Assembly (NCBI GenBank): GCA_947379895.1
Contig: CANCPA010000011.1
Span: 1 to 44,880 of the forward strand
Length of the DNA: 44,880 nt
Reading direction: 5' to 3'
Source of the DNA: Chitinophagaceae bacterium
GTDB taxonomy: Bacteria; Bacteroidota; Bacteroidia; Chitinophagales; Chitinophagaceae
The notes beneath the pieces were generated by a model. That model did not search any database and was not told the DNA's origin. It saw only the letters and a list, made by a program, of their open reading frames with translations. The position numbers were made by a program, and so were the translations under genes. Below, piece by piece: positions 9,943 to 19,346 of the stretch (position 1 is its first letter; every line of letters starts with the position of its first letter).

Positions 9943-11403
9943 CTATTTCATTTCATAATCAAACCTAAATCTATCATTTTCTTTATGAGCCTCCTGCATG
10001 ATTTTTGCAATATTGGCTACAATATCCGGATGACTATTCGCAATATTTTTCTCTTCTTTAGAATCCGTACTTAAATCGTATAATTCAATTGGAGCATTGT
10101 TATTATCTGAAACATTTACTCTGATACCTTTCCAATTACCAATTCTCACTGCCTGACTTCCACCCCTTTCATGAAATTCCCAATACAAATAATCATGCAC
10201 CTTCTGATTTTTCCCCAATAGAGTAGGTAAAAAAGAGATGCCATCACTCTCTTTCGGTGTTTTTGCATTTGCAACTGCAGCTAGTGTTGGCATTACATCC
10301 CAAAAGGCCGACACATTCTCTGTTTTAGTACCCGATTTTACTTTTGCAGGCCACTTTACAATCATAGGTTCTCGTATTCCCCCCTCATAAACGTCTCTTT
10401 TAATCCCTCTTAAATTGCCATTACTATTAAAAAAACTAGGGTCGCCACCGCCTTCACTATGAGGCCCATTATCGCTCGAAAACATAATAATCGTATTGTT
10501 TTCAATTCCAAGTTCTTTCAACTTTGCCATTACTTCTCCCACATATTTATCTAATCTTATGACCATCGACGCAAACGTAGCATGTGGATTTTTTTGAGTA
10601 GTGTAATCTTTTATGACTAAGTTTTCGCCATAATCAAATCCTTCACCCCTCTTTTTTCCTGCAAAAGGTTTTTCTGTACCAAACTTTGCTACTTGTTGTT
10701 TGAAAGTATCATCATCAGGAACAATTAATTCAGCGTGCGGCAATGTAGTAGGGTAATACATAAAGAAGGGCTTATCCTTATTTTCTGTCAGAAAGTTCAA
10801 TGCCTTTTCTTGAATCACATCCGCTGAATAGGTCACGGTATGTTTCCAATCGTTACCCGTAAGCATTACCTTCTGATTGTTATGCCATAAATGATCTGGA
10901 TAATATCTGTGAGCAACCGTTTGACAATTGTATCCATAAAACTCATCAAAACCTTGATTGTTAGGGTCGCCTTCTGAACCAATATATCCTAGTCCCCATT
11001 TGCCAAAAGCCCCTGTTTTATAACCTGCACTTTTCATCACTTCGGCAAGAGTAATCGTATTTCCAGACATAGGAACTTGACCTTCATCCATTCCCTTTTC
11101 TATTCCATTTCCCCTAATAGACGTGTGTCCTGTATGTTGCCCACTCATCAATGAAGATCGAGAAGGTGCACAAACAGGTGCGCCAGCATAATGCTGCATA
11201 AACTGCATCCCTTGACTTGCTAACTTATCCAAATTGGGTGTACTTATTTTTTGTTGTCCATAACAAGATAAATCACCATAACCTAAATCATCGGCAAGTA
11301 TGTAGATGATATTTGGTTTTTGCTGCGCATAAATACAATTGTTAAAGCCAGCTAATAAAAAGGCAGATAACACTAATGAGTAAATTTTCATTCCTAAATT
11401 CAT
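9943..11403 (-). CDS. S1-family sulfatase, formylglycine-dependent
   Basis: 486 residues with a signal peptide ending CIYAQ. The N-terminal metal-site motif is ILADDLGYGD (36-44). The activation motif is C78-APSR, with Cys78 the formylglycine precursor, followed by SSLMSGQHTGHT. Further sulfatase landmarks are GAFGKWGLGY and FSSDNGPHSEGG (second metal site), with a C-terminal ELYDLSTDSKEEKNIA. It would hydrolyse sulfate esters on the glycan in the periplasm. It shares the unusual stretch GAFGKWGLGY-x-GSEG-x-PN-x-QGFD-x-FYGYNCQ with the 475-residue sulfatase at 39423-40850 in the other arm, so the two are paralogues. The start is 8 bp beyond the stop of the upstream six-hairpin gene, so they are probably co-transcribed. 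An alternative start at Met5 (11391) would give a more typical signal peptide. The maturase that makes formylglycine is not in this window. Confidence 0.93.
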   Translation of the reverse strand: MNLGMKIYSLVLSAFLLAGFNNCIYAQQKPNIIYILADDLGYGDLSCYGQQKISTPNLDKLASQGMQFMQHYAGAPVCAPSRSSLMSGQHTGHTSIRGNGIEKGMDEGQVPMSGNTITLAEVMKSAGYKTGAFGKWGLGYIGSEGDPNNQGFDEFYGYNCQTVAHRYYPDHLWHNNQKVMLTGNDWKHTVTYSADVIQEKALNFLTENKDKPFFMYYPTTLPHAELIVPDDDTFKQQVAKFGTEKPFAGKKRGEGFDYGENLVIKDYTTQKNPHATFASMVIRLDKYVGEVMAKLKELGIENNTIIMFSSDNGPHSEGGGDPSFFNSNGNLRGIKRDVYEGGIREPMIVKWPAKVKSGTKTENVSAFWDVMPTLAAVANAKTPKESDGISFLPTLLGKNQKVHDYLYWEFHERGGSQAVRIGNWKGIRVNVSDNNNAPIELYDLSTDSKEEKNIANSHPDIVANIAKIMQEAHKENDRFRFDYEMK

Positions 11404-11411
11404 TTAAAGGA

Positions 11412-12803
11412 TTACTTATTTTTTGAAATTAAATTGGCACGTAAGCAAACATTCATAAAAGCTGCCGAAGTCCATAATTGTTGTCCTGAACCAGAAATTA
11501 GTCCTCCAGGAAGTTCTACTTTTTCATGAAATGAACCAAAACCACCCCATTCTGATTCACGCTTGGTGGATAATTTTGTTCCCATACAACGAGCAAGGAG
11601 TGCAGCATTATAACCTGTATAATCTTTACCATCTGCTAATTCTTTAGCTTGAAGAAAATAGGTGTCACAAAATGGCCAAGATGCATTATTGTGGTCACCT
11701 TTATTAGATTCTAAAAACGGATGAATCAAGGGCGTTCCCTTATCAGTAGTAGGGTAATCGTCAATCGCTTTTTTAGCCTCTTTTCCCTTAACAATACCGA
11801 ATAATACGGCAAAGGCAGTTCCAAGATTATGCTGATTTTGCATGACTACTCCATTTCTATCTTTATAATAAGTAAATGTGCCGTTTGGCAAGATTAGTTC
11901 CTTTCTTATCGCTGTTTTAAGTGCTTCCGCCCTCTTTAGCCATTCATTAGATTCTTCTGATAATTTACATTTTTTAGCAGCATTTGCAAGTGATAACATG
12001 GCTTTATAGTAGATGCAATTGGTGGATGTAGCCTTTAGTAAAACACAATCTGATATAGTCATTCCTTTAGGATATGCACTTGATGTTAAATCTTGAAAAG
12101 CAGGCTGTGCCCTATATAAGCCATCCGTTTTGTCAAACCATGGTTCATAGTTTGATTTGAAATTCTCTTTACCATTTGTATAAAACCATTGCCAATCGGC
12201 CATTTCAGGATGGGAGGCGAATAAATTATCAACAGCCCAAATCCATACAACATCATCAGTTCGGCGAGTAATACTGTTGGTTTTAAATTGTGCCATTACT
12301 TCTTTTTCGTCCTCTGTAATTACTTCCCACGGGGCATCAATTTCTTTTATCTTATGTTTACTAGAGACTTTATATCCTTGTTTCGCAATGACTTCTCTTG
12401 TAACTTTTAATGATTGTAACATCTCTTTTGGGTACAAATAATTGAGACCTAATATACCTGCTAGTGAAATATCTCTAGTATAAACCTTATCTGTATATCT
12501 GCGACCCGCTGCAAAATAGGTTCCATAATCGTTAGTTACTAAGTTTTGTTCCACATCATTGAGTGCAATCTTCCACATTTTTTTAATGATTGGCGAGGCA
12601 TTGTCTTTCAACAAAGTACTGCATTTAGGATTTACAGTAGGCAAGTTTGAAACTGTAAATGCACCTAATGCATCTGTTAGAGTAGTGTCTGTAAGAACTA
12701 AAGGCCCACCTGCATAGGTTAATTTAACTTGACCTTGAGCTACAGAAGTAATTTCAAATAAGCAAAAACTTATTATAAAAAGGGATAATCTAGAAAATAG
12801 CAT
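11412..12803 (-). CDS. Putative six-hairpin (alpha/alpha)6 glycosidase-like secreted protein
   Basis: About 463 residues from the ATG at 12801-12803; an in-frame GTG at 12810-12812 could add three residues, but the ATG directly precedes a normal signal peptide (FIISFCLFEITSVAQG). The protein is helix-rich, with the features RRYTDKVYTRDISLAG, ITRRTDDVVWIWAVDNLF, GLYRAQPAFQDL, ATSTNCIYYKAMLSLANAA, ASWPFCDTYFLQAKEL and SGQQLWTSAAFMNVCLR. The RDIS and RRTDDVVW segments, with a Trp-rich (alpha/alpha) repeat, resemble GH63/GH37/GH15-type toroids. I cannot name the family, and an acid/base pair among the Asp and Glu residues is not established. As the first gene of the minus arm, in front of a sulfatase and susC, it probably acts in the periplasm on imported oligosaccharides. 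Confidence 0.75.
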   Translation of the reverse strand: MLFSRLSLFIISFCLFEITSVAQGQVKLTYAGGPLVLTDTTLTDALGAFTVSNLPTVNPKCSTLLKDNASPIIKKMWKIALNDVEQNLVTNDYGTYFAAGRRYTDKVYTRDISLAGILGLNYLYPKEMLQSLKVTREVIAKQGYKVSSKHKIKEIDAPWEVITEDEKEVMAQFKTNSITRRTDDVVWIWAVDNLFASHPEMADWQWFYTNGKENFKSNYEPWFDKTDGLYRAQPAFQDLTSSAYPKGMTISDCVLLKATSTNCIYYKAMLSLANAAKKCKLSEESNEWLKRAEALKTAIRKELILPNGTFTYYKDRNGVVMQNQHNLGTAFAVLFGIVKGKEAKKAIDDYPTTDKGTPLIHPFLESNKGDHNNASWPFCDTYFLQAKELADGKDYTGYNAALLARCMGTKLSTKRESEWGGFGSFHEKVELPGGLISGSGQQLWTSAAFMNVCLRANLISKNK

Positions 12804-12821
12804 AAGCAACACATTTATTTG

Positions 12822-12843
12822 TGCAAAAGTCCTTATATAAGGA
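12822..12843 (-). promoter_or_regulatory. Possible promoter and palindromic operator of the minus-strand arm
   Basis: On the minus strand a GACTTTTG box (12824-12831) is one base from the Bacteroidota -7 consensus TAnnTTTG and lies about 20 bp before the ATG at 12803. Overlapping its upstream side is a perfect 14-bp palindrome TCCTTATATAAGGA (12830-12843), which could be an operator. No convincing -33 TTG was found at the usual spacing, so this is tentative. Confidence 0.3.
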
Positions 12844-13144
12844 ACACAGAACTACTTCAATATGTCTCATAGAAAGGTGAATTTGTTTCAATCGTACTAA
12901 AAAGCATTATTTTACCTAAATTCAACATATTGAACCCTTAAAAAAGTAGCTGTTTTCTACACTAATGTTAATACAATGTAGTTATGTGAAGGATACTGAA
13001 CGAAAATAAAAGAGTCATTAGTATTTCTCAAGTTTTTTGAGATGACTTTGTAAACATTTCGAATATTGGTGGGCAGCTTGAGTCGGTAATTAGAAGTTCT
13101 CAAGCTTTTTGCCCTTCGATAAACTCAGGATGACAACTTTTAGA

Positions 13145-13277
13145 ACCCACCCCTAACCCCTCCCAATAGGAGAAAGCGAAGAGCTTAGCGAAATTTCAAT
13201 TATTCATGTGTCAGATTCGCTGTATTCTACGCTCCTTTCTTCGAGTTCCCCTCTTGGGAGGGGGTTAGGGGGTGGGT
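13145..13277. repeat. Long GC-rich inverted repeat, REP-like
   Basis: The left arm (13145-13174, beginning ACCCACCCCTAACCCCTCCC) and the right arm (13246-13277, ending GGGTTAGGGGGTGGGT) are near-perfect inverted copies apart from two single-C length differences and a few changes at the inner end. They are separated by about 70 bp. The composition contrasts sharply with the AT-rich surroundings. From memory, this C-rich sequence type is common between genes in Bacteroidota. Confidence 0.8.
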
Positions 13278-13530
13278 ATTTAATTATACAAATATGTGCT
13301 TATTAATCATCTCTTTTAAACAATAAAAATGATGTCATTAGCAGCCTGTCGAAGCTGGAACTAGCTTAAATATTCTCTATTGTTCTTGAAATAATTATAA
13401 ATATGTCATTAGCAGCCTGATGAACAAGGAGATGCGTGTATAAGATGCTTGCACTTTGACTTGTTCTGTGTGACAGTCTTGCTGATTTTCGTAGCCAATG
13501 CCGATGTGTGTCATATTGCGTTTATCGAGT

Positions 13531-13563
13531 AGATTTGTCAACTTTTTGAAAGTTGACAAATCT
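13531..13563. repeat. Perfect hairpin, 15-bp stem
   Basis: Arms AGATTTGTCAACTTT (13531-13545) and AAAGTTGACAAATCT (13549-13563) pair perfectly around a 3-nt loop TTG. A related hairpin with one mismatch lies at 19458-19488. It is not followed by a T-run, so it reads as a REP-like element rather than a terminator. Confidence 0.8.
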
Positions 13564-13627
13564 TGCAGTTCAAGTCATTTTATTTTTAGACTTTACCTCG
13601 ACATCACTTATCACTCTTTCTCTATTC

Positions 13628-13840
13628 TCATAATAACTGCAATGTAAAAGTCAAGCCAGTAATCAAGGCTAAATGCACGAAATGATACAGTATGTAAAAC
13701 GGCAATAAGGCAGGATTATGTAGGGAGAGCATTCGTAGGTTTCTATCATGAAAATTACTCATTAAAATAGCATTCTTTACTTTGTCACCTGTTTCAATAT
13801 CAAATTGATCGTCTGTAAACTTCCAAGGTTTAATGTCCAT
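13628..13840 (-). CDS. Small hypothetical protein, possible membrane segment
   Basis: 70 residues, unrecognised. The N-terminal half is polar and acidic (MDIKPWKFTDDQFDIETGD) and the C-terminal ~30 residues are hydrophobic (LLPFYILYHFVHLALITGL), suggesting one membrane segment. The start is preceded by an A-rich stretch with AAGGTA. It is isolated inside a repeat-rich intergenic region and its upstream side is a minisatellite, so it may be a remnant or a chance ORF. The amino-acid composition is plausible for a real short protein, but nothing else supports expression. Confidence 0.3.
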   Translation of the reverse strand: MDIKPWKFTDDQFDIETGDKVKNAILMSNFHDRNLRMLSLHNPALLPFYILYHFVHLALITGLTFTLQLL

Positions 13841-13885
13841 TACCTTTTTTTTAATTTAAACAATAAATAATTTAACCTAAAAAAC

Positions 13886-14134
13886 GTGTTTGCTCCAACT
13901 ACGGTACCGACATTGCAGCGAATCTTCGTGTTTGCTCCAACTACGGTACCGACATTGCAGCAAATCTTCGTGTTTGCTCCAACTACGGTACCGACATTAC
14001 AGCGAATCTTCGTGTTTGCCCAAACTACGGTACCGACATTGCAGCGAATCTTTGTGTTTGCTCCAACTACGGTACCGACATTGCAGCAAATCTTTGTGTT
14101 TGCTGTAATGCCGTTGCCGACATTGTAGCAAATC
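13886..14134. repeat. 42-bp tandem repeat (minisatellite), about six units
   Basis: Units begin with GTGTTTGC at 13886, 13928, 13970, 14012, 14054 and 14096. Each carries ACGGTACCGACATT (one unit ends ATTAC instead of ATTGC), and the last unit is divergent. Units are directly adjacent without spacers, so this is not a CRISPR array. Because 42 is a multiple of three, several reading frames stay open on both strands, producing spurious repetitive ORFs. Confidence 0.95.
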
Positions 14135-14290
14135 ATTTTATCAGGTGATTCTCTCATTTGGGTGTACTAGCAAAACTATTTTTTCTTTGCAAAAGCAAAC
14201 CAACAATATGGCTAAATAGCTAAGATGCCTAATAAACGTATAAAACTGTTGAAATAAAGTTTGATGTCTCTAAAAAACGAGACCTGATTA

Positions 14291-14334
14291 TGTGTTAGGT
14301 AGAGACAAGGCATGCCTTGTCTCTACCTAACACA
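14291..14334. repeat. 44-bp perfect palindrome
   Basis: Every base from 14291 to 14334 pairs with its mirror around the centre at 14312/14313 (core AGACAAGGCATGCCTTGTCT), with no loop. A shorter, imperfect relative (28 bp, one mismatched pair) lies at 19651-19678. It could form a cruciform or a very stable RNA hairpin. Confidence 0.95.
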
Positions 14335-14845
14335 ACAAACGGATTCTTTAATTTTAACGTAAAAATCCCTAAAATCTTAATGCACATCATTCCCATTTAA
14401 CTCTTCTTTCTTGCATGAAGGAAATTCGAAATATCGCAAACACTCATTCGATATTAGGGTAATGAATAGAGGCAATTTATTTAGTGTGAAAGTGTGAAAA
14501 TGAATAAACAATCTATGAAATACCAAAAATTGCTTAATAGAATATGCAAATATTTAGTATGTAATTCTTTTTGAAATCATGATAGGATAGCAGTCTTTAC
14601 CCATTTTTTTTACCCTTTTATCTAATATATATTAAAATAGTAGTAATAAGTCATTAATTTCGTGATTAATTGGTTTAATTATTTGTAGCTATCCGTTTTT
14701 ATATACATTCGATTGCTTACTTAGATTATTTTTAGAAGTTGTTTGTGTTAAATGGGTTGAATTAATTACTGTCAATTTTAAATGACATAAGTTTTTTAAA
14801 ACAACCAACTCAAAGGATTTCTTGCTGTTGTGTTCAAAATTATTG

Positions 14846-14861
14846 TTAGTTTTAAAACTAA
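14846..14861. promoter_or_regulatory. 16-bp palindrome at the regulator promoter
   Basis: TTAGTTTTAAAACTAA is a perfect palindrome ending 16 bp before the ATG at 14878. It contains TAGTTTTA, one base from the TAnnTTTG -7 box. It could be the promoter, an operator, or both; there is no direct evidence of either. Confidence 0.3.
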
Positions 14862-14877
14862 AGTTTAATAGAATTAA

Positions 14878-17800
14878 ATGTCTCGAATGCGCTTTATATT
14901 GTTCCTTTTTCTGACTTTGCTTAGTCTATTTTCTGTTGGTCAATCTACTATTAATTTTAAAAAAATTAATAACAAACAAGGCTTATCACAAAATGGTGTA
15001 TTGGCAATTTTTCAAGATAAAGATGGCTATATGTGGTTTGGTACACATTATGGTTTGAATAGGTATGACGGCTTTACCTTTAAAAATTATTACAGAGGTG
15101 ACTCTTACAATGATCTTTGCGGAAACACGATTCAGGCTATTTTACAAGATGCAGCAGGCAATATATGGATTTCCACTCTTGAAGGGATTGCTGTTTTTAA
15201 TCCTGTAACAGAAACATTTTACAATCTCAGTAAATACAGCTTGAAGGAAGGTATTTTTTCAAATACCATTCTTTCTATGAAACTAATTGATGGGAAAATT
15301 TTAATAAGTAGTTATGACGGGTTATGGGAAATTAATCCGGGCTCTAGCCTTTTTTCAGCTGAAATTGCAAAAAGGATTTGTAGTGAAATAGATAATTGCA
15401 AAATAAAATTGCCCGCCAAACTACAAAATATAAAAATTTATACAAAAGATGGTAATAATAATTACTTATTGATAGCAAATAAGCATATTATCATTTCAAA
15501 AATTGTAGATAAGAAATTATCTGTTATAAATGAATTACTTATTGAAAGCAAACCTGAAATAGAAATAATCGTCCTATTTAGAGATAGCTTTTCTAATTTA
15601 TGGGCAGGTACAGACAATAATGGTCTATTTCAAATTAAAGAAAATAAAGGTGTTTATTCATCCCTAAAAGTGTATCCTCAGAACACAACGGCTGCTTTTT
15701 CTAGAATAACAGATATTATTCAAGATAATAAAAAAGATTTGTGGGTAACCACTCGAAGAAATGGCGTTTTTAAAATTCCTATGGAAAGTTTGAAAAGCAA
15801 TAAAATATCGCCAATTACAATAAGTGAATCTGAACTTCCGAGCAATAAATTAAAAAGTATCTATCAATCACGTGATAATACGATATGGTTAGGGTCATTT
15901 GGAAATGGCATTTTTTTTAAAAACAATTCAGGAATTAAGTTCAAGAATTACCAATTGTCAGACGAACTGACTACCTCATCTCCTATTTCAAGTAACAACT
16001 ATATCCGTTCTATCATCAAAGATTCCTATAATAGATTATGGTTAGGGACACTTTTTGGGGGCTTATATATATATGATAAAGAAACACAAAAAAACATAAA
16101 ACTGCTATTGAATAACCTCTCCATATTTGCTTTATCAGAAATTGATAAAACACATATTTGGGCAGGTACTTCTGATGGATTGTATTTGATTACTTATGAT
16201 AATTCAAATTTAAAAGCAGAAAAGCAACTGTTAGGAAATGAAATACAAGGAACTGTTTTTTCGATTTCTAGTAAATCAAATAAATACTGGATTGGCAGTA
16301 GCAAAAACCTTTTTAGTTTTACGCTGACAGACAATTTTAAACTTTCTGAGGTAAAATCTTACAATAATAATCTTTTATTAGATTATAAATCGCAAAACAC
16401 AATTCGCTGTATCAAATATGATAACAAACTAAATTGTATTTGGATTGGTTTTGAAAATAGTGGACTGTTTAAAGCTGAATTAGATAATAAAGACAATATC
16501 TCTACTTTCGTTTCTATTAATCAACTGTACAAAGTCCAACCATTCAGTAAATATATTGCAGACATATATATTGATAGCGCTCATAATTATTGGCTAGGTT
16601 CTAGAAATGGTCTTGTTTATTTTCAAACAAATGCAATTGGAAAGATTTTGGACGTTAAGGTATTTTCAACCAAAGATGGTTTACCAAGTAATATGCTACA
16701 ATCTATACAAAGTGACAAAGCAGGTCATCTGTGGCTCGGAACAAATAGGGGATTGGTTAAATTTAATAAACTGACGCATGAAATATTAAATTATGATATT
16801 AATGATGGGATTCAAGACTACGAATTTTCAGAACATACATCTTATGTAGATGAAAAGTCAGTCATGTATTTTGGGGGGATAAATGGGGTATCCGAATTTT
16901 CACCTAAAAATATGAGTCAAGATAATTTTATTGAACCTGTATGCATTCAAGATATTTTCATTAATGGCAGTAACGAAAACAATCGAAGAGCGTTAAATTC
17001 GGATAACAAACTAATATTATCAAATTCTGAAAATAATCTGAAATTTAATTTTATAGGGTTTAATTATGTAAATCCTATGAAATGCAAATACGCCTATATG
17101 TTGGATGGCTATGACAAAGATTGGGTATATACGGCATCCGATACTCGTATGGCGGAATATGTAAATCTGCCTTCAGGAAAGTATATTTTTAAAATAAAAG
17201 CGTCAAACGAGGATGGTGTTTGGAATACAAATTATACAACTATACCCTTAGAAATACATCCATCTTTTTGGGGGTCATTGCCCGCATTCTTACTTTATAT
17301 CATACTCCTTTCGGGTTTGATTTATCTGGTGGCATCAGTTACCAAAAAGCGGGTTCAAAATAAAAATAAGGAATTATTAGAAAAGAAATACCATGAAAAA
17401 ATTGAAAAAATTAATGAGTCTAAACTTCAATTTTTTATTAATATTTCGCATGAAATCAGAACACCACTCACACTCATCGTGTGTTCTGTTGAAAGGTTAA
17501 TGGTCAATCTTAAACTAAATAAAGAACAAGAGAAGGAGGCCATAAACATTGAAAAAAATGTAAACCAAATGTTAGGGCTTACGAATGAATTATTAGAAAT
17601 ACAAAAAATTGAAATTGGTAATTATCGAATTAATGTAAGTAAAAATAATATAATTGGTTTCCTTCGAAACAAAGTAAACGCCTTTGAATCTTTGGCAATG
17701 AAACAAAATATTCAATTGAACTTTAATAGTTTTCAACCAGAATTTTCTTTTTGGTTTGATATTTATGCACTTGAAAAGGTGTTCAATAATTTGATTTCTA

Positions 17801-19005
17801 ACGCGATAAAATATACACATAAGGGTGGCAAAGTTGAAATTTTAATTAGTCCCAATAAAAGCAATGAGTTTCTTGAAATAAGTGTAATAGACAACGGAAT
17901 GGGAATTAAAAAAGAAAATATAGCGAAGATATTCGATCGGTATTATCATATTGACAGCAATAAAGAGGCTTATGAAGAGGGATTCGGCATTGGTTTGTCC
18001 CTTGCTAAAAGCCTGATAGAATTGCATAAAGGACTTATTTCTGTGACTAGTAATCTTGGAATAGGGTCTAATTTCACGATTAGTTTGCCTATGAAGGAAG
18101 ATATTTACTCAAACGATGAAAAAGCTGGAAATGTCATTTGGAAATCTGATTTTACAACCCTTTTAAATAGTTATGATACACAAAAAAGTACAACAGAAAG
18201 AATTGAATTAATCAATCAACATATAGAAGACTTAGACCTATCAAAATCCACCATTCTATACGTAGATGACAATATTGAGTTATTAGAAAACATAAGCAAT
18301 TACTTATCAGATTCCTATAATGTAATGGTAGCACTAAATGGAAAAGTTGGATTAGAAATGGCTAATAATTATCAGCCCGATGTAATCATTAGTGATATTG
18401 TGATGCCTGAATTGGATGGAATTGAAATGTGTCATACGCTTAAAAATGACATCAATACATCGCACATACCCATCATTTTATTAACTGCAAAAGGTGATTC
18501 TGATAGTCATCTAACAGGAATAGAATCGGGTGCAGACCACTTTATTCCTAAACCGTTTAATACAAAATTGCTAAGGCTAACTATTAAAAATTTATTAGAC
18601 TCAAGAGAAAAATTAAGACAACTTTTTGTCAATAATCAATTCCCAAGTCCAAAAGATATTACTACTAATAGTAAGGATGCAGAGTTTTTGCAAAGACTCA
18701 TTCAATATGTTGAAGACCATATTGGCGAATCTGAATTAAATATAAATTACTTGGCTGAAACTTTAGCGATGAGTCGTTCAACCTTTTTCCGAAAAATAAA
18801 AGCTATTACAGGTACTACTGGAAAGGAATTTGTTGATTCGATAAGACTTAAAAAAGCAGCACAATTGCTCTTACATTCGGGGATGAACATTTCAGAGGTA
18901 GCCTATACAATTGGTCACTCAAATCCACAATATTTCTCAAAATGGTTTAAAGCATATTATAAAGTTTCTCCTTCAGAATATATTTTGCAGCATAAAAATA
19001 ATTAA
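14878..19005 (+). CDS. Hybrid two-component system regulator (propeller-Y_Y_Y-HisKA-HATPase-REC-AraC)
   Basis: 1375 residues. Signal peptide 1-21 (LSLFSVGQ), then two seven-bladed two-component-regulator propellers (about 25-690; blades such as GYMWFGTHYGLNRYDG, NIWISTLEGI and HLWLGTNRGLVKF), a Y_Y_Y domain (about 700-795, ending near IPLEIHPSFW), a transmembrane helix (802-821), HisKA with phospho-acceptor His858 in SHEIRTPL, HATPase_c with N-box NLISNAIKYT (near 970), G1 DNGMG (near 1004) and G2 GFGIGLSLAK (near 1035), a receiver domain with phospho-acceptor Asp1173 in IISDIVMPELDG, and a C-terminal AraC HTH (about 1285-1371, MSRSTFFRKIK and GHSNPQYFSKWFKAYYKVSP). All key residues are present. 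Such proteins sense oligosaccharides in the periplasm and activate the cognate PUL. It is divergent from the minus arm and upstream of the plus arm, so it is the obvious regulator of both. Confidence 0.97.
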   Translation: MSRMRFILFLFLTLLSLFSVGQSTINFKKINNKQGLSQNGVLAIFQDKDGYMWFGTHYGLNRYDGFTFKNYYRGDSYNDLCGNTIQAILQDAAGNIWISTLEGIAVFNPVTETFYNLSKYSLKEGIFSNTILSMKLIDGKILISSYDGLWEINPGSSLFSAEIAKRICSEIDNCKIKLPAKLQNIKIYTKDGNNNYLLIANKHIIISKIVDKKLSVINELLIESKPEIEIIVLFRDSFSNLWAGTDNNGLFQIKENKGVYSSLKVYPQNTTAAFSRITDIIQDNKKDLWVTTRRNGVFKIPMESLKSNKISPITISESELPSNKLKSIYQSRDNTIWLGSFGNGIFFKNNSGIKFKNYQLSDELTTSSPISSNNYIRSIIKDSYNRLWLGTLFGGLYIYDKETQKNIKLLLNNLSIFALSEIDKTHIWAGTSDGLYLITYDNSNLKAEKQLLGNEIQGTVFSISSKSNKYWIGSSKNLFSFTLTDNFKLSEVKSYNNNLLLDYKSQNTIRCIKYDNKLNCIWIGFENSGLFKAELDNKDNISTFVSINQLYKVQPFSKYIADIYIDSAHNYWLGSRNGLVYFQTNAIGKILDVKVFSTKDGLPSNMLQSIQSDKAGHLWLGTNRGLVKFNKLTHEILNYDINDGIQDYEFSEHTSYVDEKSVMYFGGINGVSEFSPKNMSQDNFIEPVCIQDIFINGSNENNRRALNSDNKLILSNSENNLKFNFIGFNYVNPMKCKYAYMLDGYDKDWVYTASDTRMAEYVNLPSGKYIFKIKASNEDGVWNTNYTTIPLEIHPSFWGSLPAFLLYIILLSGLIYLVASVTKKRVQNKNKELLEKKYHEKIEKINESKLQFFINISHEIRTPLTLIVCSVERLMVNLKLNKEQEKEAINIEKNVNQMLGLTNELLEIQKIEIGNYRINVSKNNIIGFLRNKVNAFESLAMKQNIQLNFNSFQPEFSFWFDIYALEKVFNNLISNAIKYTHKGGKVEILISPNKSNEFLEISVIDNGMGIKKENIAKIFDRYYHIDSNKEAYEEGFGIGLSLAKSLIELHKGLISVTSNLGIGSNFTISLPMKEDIYSNDEKAGNVIWKSDFTTLLNSYDTQKSTTERIELINQHIEDLDLSKSTILYVDDNIELLENISNYLSDSYNVMVALNGKVGLEMANNYQPDVIISDIVMPELDGIEMCHTLKNDINTSHIPIILLTAKGDSDSHLTGIESGADHFIPKPFNTKLLRLTIKNLLDSREKLRQLFVNNQFPSPKDITTNSKDAEFLQRLIQYVEDHIGESELNINYLAETLAMSRSTFFRKIKAITGTTGKEFVDSIRLKKAAQLLLHSGMNISEVAYTIGHSNPQYFSKWFKAYYKVSPSEYILQHKNN

Positions 19006-19346
19006 TCAGTTGTTACAGATAAGAAGGTTTTACCACTAGGAACAAAAAATATTTTACAAAGAACCACAAGGATTTATTGATTATAATCATTTAGATTATC
19101 TATTTTAAAAGAATACTTTGTGTCCCTTTTCTTTTTCATTGTTTCCCTTGTGATACAACCTACTGAGGAGTAACATTATTTTGATAACATGCATACAAAA
19201 GCCTAATACTTTGAGATTTGTGTTTCCCTATTAATAAGTGTAAAACCACCTTTGAAGAGATTTCTCTTACATTGAAATGACGTGATTATAAGTGATTGAT
19301 TTTGAAAAATAAAAAATCAGGGGCTGTAAGTGTATTTCGTTACACT

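Larger units (their letters stand above)
12844..13627. other. Intergenic repeat island, no supported gene
   Basis: No gene is supported here. The stretch holds a large inverted repeat (13145-13277), a REP-type fragment at about 13119-13137 (CTTCGATAAACTCAGGATG), a 17-bp direct repeat ATGTCATTAGCAGCCTG at 13332-13348 and 13403-13419, and a perfect 15-bp-stem hairpin at 13531-13563. The block CGAAAATAAAAGA at 13001-13013 recurs at 19373-19385, in the repeat island on the other side of the regulator. Confidence 0.7.
14158..14877. other. Upstream region of the hybrid regulator, no gene
   Basis: This is AT-rich non-coding DNA. It contains the 44-bp palindrome at 14291-14334 and, 16 bp before the regulator's start codon, a 16-bp palindrome at 14846-14861. 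I see no ORF with coding character. Confidence 0.7.

Noticed and set aside
13119-13137. Second complete REP palindrome at CTTCGATAAACTCAGGATG
   Set aside because: Only one arm could be found; no matching inverted partner lies nearby, so it is at most a fragment.
13886-14134. CRISPR-like array
   Set aside because: Units are adjacent without unique spacers, and no cas genes are nearby.
13840-14157. ORF of 105 residues made of NVGTVVGANTKI-type repeats, and plus-strand frames in the same array
   Set aside because: It is a translation of the 42-bp minisatellite. Because the period is a multiple of three, frames stay open on both strands without coding selection.
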